A DNA stretch of 12,720 bases from Verrucomicrobiota bacterium (GTDB taxonomy: Bacteria; Verrucomicrobiota; Verrucomicrobiia; Limisphaerales; AV2), in assembly GCA_003218935.1 (NCBI GenBank), contig QHPA01000184.1, positions 1 to 12,720 of the forward strand, read 5' to 3'. The notes beneath the pieces are model-generated. The model did not search any database. It was not told where the DNA came from and saw nothing but the letters and a program-made list of their open reading frames with translations. A program made the position numbers and the translations under genes. Below are positions 1 through 6,072 of the stretch, in pieces (positions within the stretch are counted from its first letter, which is position 1; every line of letters starts with the position of its first letter).

Positions 1-3000
1 ATCCTGCGTCTGCTTCTGCTTCAGCAGCCACACTTTGCATTCCTCGACCGCTTGCTTGTCGCCCATCACTTCGTCGAACGCCTCAATCATCAGCGCCTGC
101 GTCTCGATGGGCGCGCGATACCACCACCAACTCAGCTCCGTCTCGCGCCAGAACATCCCCATCTCCTCATTCGTCACGCTCCGCTCCTTGACGGATTTCA
201 TGATGTCGGTCGGCGTTGAATCGGTGGAACCGTTAAAAGCGTTGAATCGTTTCAGCGCGATGGCGAGGTGACCCTGCGACTGGCGGTCGGCGACCTTCAG
301 CCAATGGTCGCGCGCACGCGCCAGGAAAAAATCGATGGCCACCTTGTGCTGTCCGGCGACCGGCTTGTCTTTCAGGAAGAAGCTTCGGCCATAAAGATAG
401 AGCGCGTCCGTCGCGCTGGGGACGTATTTCGCGGGTTCGGCCATTCTTAAAATCTCGCGGTAATGCTCATCCATCCAGGCGTCCAGTCGGTCGAGTGATT
501 TGATCGCGGGAGCGACGTTGATATCGACGCCGAGATGCCGCATCCGGCCAAAGCCGGTCGTGATGTAAAGCGTGATGTAATCGTTGCCGCGCCCGCCGGG
601 GAACCACGGCCAGGAACCGTCCGGCAACTGCACGTCGACGAGCTTTTGCAAAGTGCGCTCGGTTTCGTAGCCAAGCCGGTTGTCGTCAAAAAGGATTCCC
701 ACGTTTTTGCGCGCCTGGCTCTCGTTGTGCGCCTGTCGCAGCCACGACGTCTCTTCAATCGCCACGCTCTTGAGGTCCTGGTTCTTTTCAAGCGGACTGT
801 CGAGCGCGGGCGTGTTGCGCCATTGTTCGAACACGCGGTGAATCTTCGGATCGGAGCCGGCGATAAAACGCGCGAGCGCGTTCGCGTAAAACCGGTTGAA
901 CGTCTGCTCGCTGCACTCGTGTGGGAACTCCATCAGATACGGCAGTGCCATCACCGCATACCACGCCGGGTTCGACACCATCTGCACCGTGAAGCTTTGG
1001 TTTTGCAGCGTCTTCGAACTGCCGGACTTGAGCAGCTTCGTGAACTCGAATTTTTTAGTCGTGGGACCGCGAATCGGCAGCGGCAGCGATTCCGTGACCA
1101 GGATCCGCCGCGACAGCACAGGGAGATAACCTTCCTCGCCGTCGGACACGTTGCCGGTGGCGCCGACGGCTTTGTACGTCAGGAACGGAGCGCCGTCGGG
1201 CACTTTGATCCGCCACGCGTAACTGCGCGATTCCTTCCCCGGGATGTCGAACGCGATTTCTGTTGTAGGGAGGGCTGCCGTGCCGGCGGCCCTGGAATTC
1301 AGGGACGGCGACACGCCGTCCCTCCCGCCGGCCACGGGCTGAAGCCGAAGCAACCTGTCCACGCTCTCTTCGTTCAGCGCGCTGTTGAACGTCAGCCGAA
1401 CTTTGCCCGTCTGGCGATTCGTTGTCTGATTCGAAACTTTGACCGTGAACTCAAGAACATCGCCCTCGCGCACGAAGCGCGGCGGATTCGGCTGCACCAT
1501 GAGGTCTTTCGACGTGACTGCTTTGCCTTCGAGGTAACCGGAGCGACACGCCTTGTCGTGCGCGAATCCAATGAATTTCCATTCCGTCAGCGCTTCCGGC
1601 ATGGTGAATGTCATCCGCACTACGCCGTTGCTGTCCGAAACGAGTTGCGGATAGAAGAAGGCGGATTCGTTCAGGTTTTTGCGAGCGGTGACCTGGCTGA
1701 GGTCGGTGCCTGTTCGCGGCGACGCCGATGAAGAAGCAGTTCCTGGCCGAGCTCCATGTTTATTTGCCGCAGAAAATGCTTCTGACCTTTTGGCTTTCAG
1801 TTCAAAAGGGGCTTCGGCTGCCATGTTCAAAGCCGCGCCTGCTGTGACATCGATCTGAGATTGCGCCGGAGCAGCCAATCCGTACGCTTGTCTCGTTACT
1901 ACCCGATATCCGTTTTTCCCAAATTCATATCCCCAATAATTCGCCACCAAATCCGGCGGAAACTCGCGATAGCGCAAGTCCACGTACTGATACTCCCGAT
2001 TCCAATTGCCTTGCAGGTGTTGAAATTGTCTGAGGCCGTTTTCAAACGACGCGCTGGCGGTCGAGTAATCCTGGCGAAAAACAGTGAAGCGTTGCTGCCA
2101 ATACAGCGGCATGAACTGGTCGAGTGACGCGTCGTAAAGGGTCGCGACCATTTCCGCGACGGCCTTTTCTATTTCGGATTTCGGATTTCGGATTTCGGAT
2201 TTGGTTATGACCGCCGTCCACGTCTCTTTCTGATTGGGTTCCAGTTTCGAGGTGAAATGCTCCCATTTGACTTCGAGACTCTTGTTGCTCCACGGCACAT
2301 CGACGTGGCGCGATTCGATGTAAGCGCGGTTCTCGCGCACTTGCGTCACGTGGAGCGTAAACCCGCCGCGCATCGCTTCGGTCACTGCCTGCCTGATTCG
2401 CTGTTGCGTCTCGCCAGGTTTCGTCCAGTAGCGCTGAATCATCTTGTGACGATGTTCGACCTCGACGAATGCGCGCCCGGTGTCGTAGCCCGTTCCCCAC
2501 AACGCCATGAATTCCTCGCCCGGTTCCAGGCTCCACTTCAGCGCGTCGAGCAGATGCGGAATTCTGATCGCCAGCTTCGCGTCGTCGGGCTTCAGCACGC
2601 GGATTTGTTGGCGCGCGGCGACCTTCTTCCCGAAGCGGTCCTGCGTTTCGAGCATCGCGCGATAAACGCCGACAGCGAGCTTAACGGACAGCCTCGCATT
2701 TCCATTTGTATCGGTGGTGAAGCCTTTCTCATCGACCAGTTCGCCCAACTCCCACCAGTTCGGGTTGGAGAGATCGGGGTTCTGCGGCGTCGGGCCGGCG
2801 TGGTAATCACTGATTCCGCCCAGGTAATGCCGATGCACTTTGTCCGGCTGCTTAAGCCGATAAATCTTCACACTGCCCTCGGCCACTTGCGGTTCGCCAT
2901 CGAGCGTCGTCGCGGTGATACCCGCTTCGACAGGCTTGTCCTCCGTCTGCCAGTCGCCGACGCTCAGTGTCGTTTGCAACGCGGTGAAGCCGACATTGAT

Positions 3001-5532
3001 GCTGTGCTGGGCGGATCGCGTCTCACCGGCGGTGTCGGTCACGTCCGCGTAAATGCTGAAGCTGAACGACGCCTCGTCCTTTTGCGAAACCTTCGGATCG
3101 GGCTTGGCAACGAATTCAATTTTGAACGAGCCGCCCGTGTCCGTTGCAACGGCTCCGTGCGCGATCTCCTGGCTGGCCGCGATGCTGCGTCTGCGCCATG
3201 AGTCATACCAACTCCACCAATACGGCCAGCGCACCTCGCGCGCCACGCGGTATTTTACCTTGGCGCCGTCAATCGCCGCGCCGGTGTAGCTCATCGCGTG
3301 GCCGGTCAACGAGACCTTGTCGTTCAACTTCGTCGCGGTCTTCGGCGCGTCGAGCGCGACCTGGAACTTCGGTCGCTTGTATTCCTCGACGTTGACATTC
3401 GCCTGACCAGTGGAGCCTTGCGTCACGTAAATCCGCATCGTGCCCATCAACCGGTCGCGCGGCGCGGTGAAACTGCCGCTGAACGAGCCGTAGTCGTTGC
3501 AACGGTGTTTTTGCCGCGCGATTTCCTTGTTGTTCGGATCGGCGAAAACGACGGTCAGTTCGCGGCCGGCGAGCACTTCGTAGTTGTCCTTCTCCTGCTC
3601 CACACGGAGGCAGACGCCCTTGTATTGAATTGTCTGCCCCGGACGATAAATTGCGCGGTCGGTGAAAAAAATGGTCTGGTTATAAGTGCGCTGACGCTCG
3701 TAGTCGTAGGCCGAGTATTCCTGTTGCGAACCCAGCTCGCGCCCGTTGTGACGCGCGCGAAAGAGGTAGCTCTGCCCTTGATTACCCTTGAACGTAAAGA
3801 AACCATTCTCGTCCGCGGTCAACGCAGGGTGCGGAACGCGATTGCCCTGATTGTCCAGACGCCACGCCATCACTTCCGCCCCGGCGACCGGCTCGCCGGA
3901 ATTCGCTTCGAGCACGAAACCATCGGTGTTCCCGTCGCGCGGACGCAGCACGAGCGCGAGGTCGCTCACCCAGATGTCCGTGAATGTGATCTGGTTGTCC
4001 GTCTCGCTGAAATCGGGTTTGTGGCTCGCAATGAGGAAATAAAAGCCGGACTTGAGCTGGTCAGGCTCGGGCAGTGCTTCAGTGCGTTCCTTGTAGTCCG
4101 GCGTCGCTGGCAGATTCGCTGACCATTCGAGCGTCGCTTGTTTGGCCAGCAGTTCCTTGCGCTCGGTTTCGTTCGGGCTTTCGGGGCGGCTGTGGTTCTT
4201 TTGGAGAAAAATGTTCCAATCGTAAGCCACCGCGCGAAAGTAAATGTTCGTGACATTGCGGTAGCGCACTTCCAGAGTAGGGCAGGCGTCCCGCCTGCCT
4301 TTCGAGTCGACTTGGGTTTGGGCAGGCGGGACGCCTGCCCTACGTTGACAATTCCAGACCCGCTCTGTCGTAATGGCCACGGCCTTCGCTTCGATTTCCG
4401 AAACAAGGTTTCGGCAGAGCTTTCCACCGGCGCTGTTCGGAAAAGCGTTGGCTCCGCGTAACGCGATCTTCCGCGCCTCGACGAACTCCTCTTCGCTTTG
4501 GACGGCGCGGGCCCAGTGGTGCAGCGCGAACGCGGACAACTCGTGGTCAGCCCATTTGTCCACGAGCGCCCTCAACGCGGCTTTGTAGCGCGCGTTCTTC
4601 TCGTCGCCGAAAGCGATGTTGTAACCGTACGCCAACCGCGCGATGTCGTCGTCGATGAAGGCTGAACGGTCTTTGTCGTTCTGGTGAAATTTCAGCAGGT
4701 CCTGATAGAGGCCAATTGCTTTGTAGATGGGCGAATCCTTATAGTCGCCGCCGACGTAAGGAGGCGGATTCGGAGTTTTTGGACCTTCTGCTTTCTCCGC
4801 CTCCTCGCGTCGGCGGCTACCAGGGTCCCACACCATGAATTTCTCCGCGTCATCAAAAATCGGACTGTCCGCGGCAAGCTCAAAAGCATCCTCCGGCTTC
4901 GTCGCCGCCCGCTCGCCGCTGGCGTAAAACTTCAACGCTTCCTGCGCGATGAAGTCGTAAAGCGTCGGACGATAGCTGTCCGGTAAAGCGCCTTTGACCA
5001 GTAAATCGTCGAAGGTCGAGACCGGCAATTTTTTGAGTGCGTCCGCGTTGGCCAGTGTCTTCTGAAACTGCTTGTCGATCTCCGCGAAAAGGCGTGGCAG
5101 GTCCCAGGTGGTGAAATCCTTCCCCGGCGCTTGCGTGGTCTGCGTGCGTTGCATGAACCGCCAGCGATTCTGTTGGAAGTAGTGCCAATACCAGTTGGCC
5201 AGAATGGTATCGAGCAACGGCACGATTTCCTTCGGCGCTTTGCCGATTTCCGCCTCAAGCCGCGTGATTTTTTCCTCCGGCTTGTTTCCCTGAATGTTTC
5301 CTTCGAGGACAATTTTCCGCGCGATGGCTTTGGTCGCCTCGCCCCACGCCTTGTCCTTCAACGCTCCCTGAATGATGGGGTCCAAATTTTCAATCGCTGT
5401 CTTCGGCAGACCTTTCTGGATCGCTTCATCGACTTCTTTCCACTGCGCGTCGCGTGGGGCAGCCAAAACGATGGTCGTATTGAAAGCAACGATGATGAGA
5501 AAACTCGCGCAGGACCATTTCATCGACGTCAT
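1..5532 (-). CDS. Secreted bacterial alpha-2-macroglobulin family protein (thioester type), 3' end beyond the window
   Basis: Translating the minus strand from ATG 5532 gives 1844 codons with no stop down to base 1, so the C-terminus lies outside the window. Such proteins are thought to trap proteases at the cell surface or in the periplasm. Residues 1-25 form a signal peptide (MTSMKW, hydrophobic stretch, ...IVLAA). A long helical N-terminal region follows. An MG2-like strand with YRPGQTIQYKG begins near residue 629. A bait-region-like domain spans about 980-1130. The A2M domain starts near 1280 (KNLNESAFFYP, later LTEWKFIGFAHDK). The thioester motif CSEQ is at residues 1540-1543 (bases 904-915) in the context PHECSEQTFNRFYANAL, so the Cys and Gln needed for the thioester are present. 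Family members usually continue a few hundred residues more. ATG 5523 (MKW) is an alternative start; neither start has a clear Shine-Dalgarno. Three repeat tracts are carried in frame (see repeats). No neighbouring pbpC-like gene is visible in the window. Confidence 0.93.
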   Translation of the reverse strand, partial: MTSMKWSCASFLIIVAFNTTIVLAAPRDAQWKEVDEAIQKGLPKTAIENLDPIIQGALKDKAWGEATKAIARKIVLEGNIQGNKPEEKITRLEAEIGKAPKEIVPLLDTILANWYWHYFQQNRWRFMQRTQTTQAPGKDFTTWDLPRLFAEIDKQFQKTLANADALKKLPVSTFDDLLVKGALPDSYRPTLYDFIAQEALKFYASGERAATKPEDAFELAADSPIFDDAEKFMVWDPGSRRREEAEKAEGPKTPNPPPYVGGDYKDSPIYKAIGLYQDLLKFHQNDKDRSAFIDDDIARLAYGYNIAFGDEKNARYKAALRALVDKWADHELSAFALHHWARAVQSEEEFVEARKIALRGANAFPNSAGGKLCRNLVSEIEAKAVAITTERVWNCQRRAGVPPAQTQVDSKGRRDACPTLEVRYRNVTNIYFRAVAYDWNIFLQKNHSRPESPNETERKELLAKQATLEWSANLPATPDYKERTEALPEPDQLKSGFYFLIASHKPDFSETDNQITFTDIWVSDLALVLRPRDGNTDGFVLEANSGEPVAGAEVMAWRLDNQGNRVPHPALTADENGFFTFKGNQGQSYLFRARHNGRELGSQQEYSAYDYERQRTYNQTIFFTDRAIYRPGQTIQYKGVCLRVEQEKDNYEVLAGRELTVVFADPNNKEIARQKHRCNDYGSFSGSFTAPRDRLMGTMRIYVTQGSTGQANVNVEEYKRPKFQVALDAPKTATKLNDKVSLTGHAMSYTGAAIDGAKVKYRVAREVRWPYWWSWYDSWRRRSIAASQEIAHGAVATDTGGSFKIEFVAKPDPKVSQKDEASFSFSIYADVTDTAGETRSAQHSINVGFTALQTTLSVGDWQTEDKPVEAGITATTLDGEPQVAEGSVKIYRLKQPDKVHRHYLGGISDYHAGPTPQNPDLSNPNWWELGELVDEKGFTTDTNGNARLSVKLAVGVYRAMLETQDRFGKKVAARQQIRVLKPDDAKLAIRIPHLLDALKWSLEPGEEFMALWGTGYDTGRAFVEVEHRHKMIQRYWTKPGETQQRIRQAVTEAMRGGFTLHVTQVRENRAYIESRHVDVPWSNKSLEVKWEHFTSKLEPNQKETWTAVITKSEIRNPKSEIEKAVAEMVATLYDASLDQFMPLYWQQRFTVFRQDYSTASASFENGLRQFQHLQGNWNREYQYVDLRYREFPPDLVANYWGYEFGKNGYRVVTRQAYGLAAPAQSQIDVTAGAALNMAAEAPFELKAKRSEAFSAANKHGARPGTASSSASPRTGTDLSQVTARKNLNESAFFYPQLVSDSNGVVRMTFTMPEALTEWKFIGFAHDKACRSGYLEGKAVTSKDLMVQPNPPRFVREGDVLEFTVKVSNQTTNRQTGKVRLTFNSALNEESVDRLLRLQPVAGGRDGVSPSLNSRAAGTAALPTTEIAFDIPGKESRSYAWRIKVPDGAPFLTYKAVGATGNVSDGEEGYLPVLSRRILVTESLPLPIRGPTTKKFEFTKLLKSGSSKTLQNQSFTVQMVSNPAWYAVMALPYLMEFPHECSEQTFNRFYANALARFIAGSDPKIHRVFEQWRNTPALDSPLEKNQDLKSVAIEETSWLRQAHNESQARKNVGILFDDNRLGYETERTLQKLVDVQLPDGSWPWFPGGRGNDYITLYITTGFGRMRHLGVDINVAPAIKSLDRLDAWMDEHYREILRMAEPAKYVPSATDALYLYGRSFFLKDKPVAGQHKVAIDFFLARARDHWLKVADRQSQGHLAIALKRFNAFNGSTDSTPTDIMKSVKERSVTNEEMGMFWRETELSWWWYRAPIETQALMIEAFDEVMGDKQAVEECKVWLLKQKQTQD
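1265..1325. repeat. REP pair (BIME-like) inside the alpha-2-macroglobulin gene
   Basis: There are two hairpins in inverted orientation. On the plus strand GGAG (1269-1272), which overlaps a GTAGG at 1265, is followed by ggctgccg, a 3-nt loop tgc, and cggcggcc (1273-1291, one imperfect pair). After a short spacer containing ggaattc, the second unit reads from the minus strand: GGAG (complement of 1322-1325), then an 8-bp stem ggacggcg/cgccgtcc with a 3-nt loop (1303-1321, perfect). This is the classical REP layout of a tetranucleotide plus stem-loop. In the host protein it encodes about 25 residues near 1399-1424 that contain GGRDGVSPSLNS and RAAGTAALP, low-complexity residues unlike the surrounding beta-domain. 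Confidence 0.8.
2171..2205. repeat. Heptanucleotide tandem repeat (atttcgg, four copies) within the alpha-2-macroglobulin gene
   Basis: Four exact copies of atttcgg occupy 2171-2198 and are followed by a degenerate fifth (atttggt). On the coding strand the unit is ccgaaat. The gene reads through it as TKSEIRNPKSEIEKA. Because 7 is not a multiple of 3, gain or loss of one unit would shift the reading frame. Four copies are compatible with the frame as found. Confidence 0.85.
4277..4343. repeat. Perfect 23-bp inverted REP pair inside the alpha-2-macroglobulin gene
   Basis: The arms at 4277-4299 and 4321-4343 are perfect reverse complements over 23 bp, separated by 21 bp. Each arm begins (read inward) with GTAG followed by ggcaggcg, loop tcc, cgcctgcc, so each arm is also an 8-bp stem-loop. 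GTAG plus a stem-loop is the diagnostic layout of REP elements, and two in inverted orientation make a BIME. The host gene translates it in frame as RRAGVPPAQTQVDSKGRRDA followed by CPT (about residues 397-419), just before the strand-like sequence LEVRYRNVTNIYF. The absence of any stop or frame change indicates a tolerated insertion in a surface loop. Confidence 0.9.
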
Positions 5533-6072
5533 AATGTCAGAATCGAGGGTTGGACGGAATAACGGTTTGAATGCTCCGGGGGGATACCGCTGGTTCCCTC
5601 CCATGAACCGGGTGGGGCGAGACTCCGTCGAGCCCTGATCTCCAATGGATACAAATTAGGGCTCGACGGAGTCTCGCCCCACCGTTCATGGCCCCAACTC
5701 ACGTACAATTCTTGGAGGTGTTCGCTTCTCATGAACCGCCCCCTCACCCTGTCCCCTGCGAGGGAGAGGGTATCGAGCAGAGGCATGGGTGGTGTCAAAG
5801 ATGCGCCCCCTTTCGCAGTACGACCCGATCCGTGCTTGACAGGAGATTTTAACAGGAGGAACCTCGCGCCGTTACAAATGCTTCCGGGAATCCGGGGCCC
5901 TTCGAACAGGTGGCCAACCACTGCACAATGACGCGTCGATTTCATCCCCGCTGGAAAAACGAGGGAGGCATTGACGATAGAACCGTCTGTTATCCCTGAG
6001 CCCGCCAGGCCCTCCTGATTGAACAGGAAGCGAGCGGCTTGAACTCTGACTGTGTCGCAAACTCAACTCCCT
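5533..6072. other. Intergenic region between divergent genes; repeat debris, no gene seen
   Basis: These 540 bp separate the divergent alpha-2-macroglobulin and LamG genes and must hold the 5' regions of both. I see no RNA gene and no convincing coding sequence. Besides the palindrome at 5602-5690 there is ggttc...gaacc (5592-5609). A GC-rich stretch at about 5743-5769 (ccccctcaccctgtcc ... gagggagaggg) resembles dispersed 'CCCTCACCC/GGGAGAGGG' repeats known from many genomes. At 5839-5858 acaggag occurs twice, 13 bp apart, around an AT-rich core (gattttaa). TTGACA at 5836 and TTGACG at 5971 lack a suitable -10 at normal spacing, so no promoter is called. Confidence 0.6.
5602..5690. repeat. 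Long imperfect palindrome in the intergenic region upstream of the alpha-2-macroglobulin gene
   Basis: The left arm 5611-5636 (ggtggggcgagactccgtcg and on) is the reverse complement of the right arm 5658-5683 over 26 bp. Beyond a 2-nt bulge (5609-5610), catgaac (5602-5608) pairs with gttcatg (5684-5690). The loop is 21 nt. Each arm holds a weaker 19-nt hairpin core, ggctcgac-gga-gtctcgcc with two mismatched pairs. This matches the 8+3+8 geometry of the REPs in the adjacent gene but lacks an obvious GTAG/GGAG leader. It lies 70-158 bp upstream of the ATG at 5532, so it could form a strong transcript hairpin if the promoter is further upstream. Confidence 0.8.

Noticed and set aside
535..1731. 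398-codon plus-strand open frame
   Set aside because: It lies antisense to the alpha-2-macroglobulin gene, whose minus-strand translation has a signal peptide and family motifs throughout; the plus-strand protein is Arg/His-rich and matches nothing I recognise.
2257..4122. Further long plus-strand frames (2257-3201 and 3298-4122)
   Set aside because: Antisense shadows of the same gene, caused by GC-rich codon use.
1265..4343. CRISPR array
   Set aside because: Repeats are palindromic pairs at isolated sites without regular spacers, and no cas genes are present.
5529..5945. 138-codon minus-strand frame in the intergenic region
   Set aside because: Most of its length is palindromic and dispersed repeat sequence, it overlaps the alpha-2-macroglobulin start, and it has no recognisable domain.
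5836..5999. sigma-70 promoters at TTGACA (5836) and TTGACG (5971)
   Set aside because: No acceptable -10 element at 16-18 bp spacing for either.
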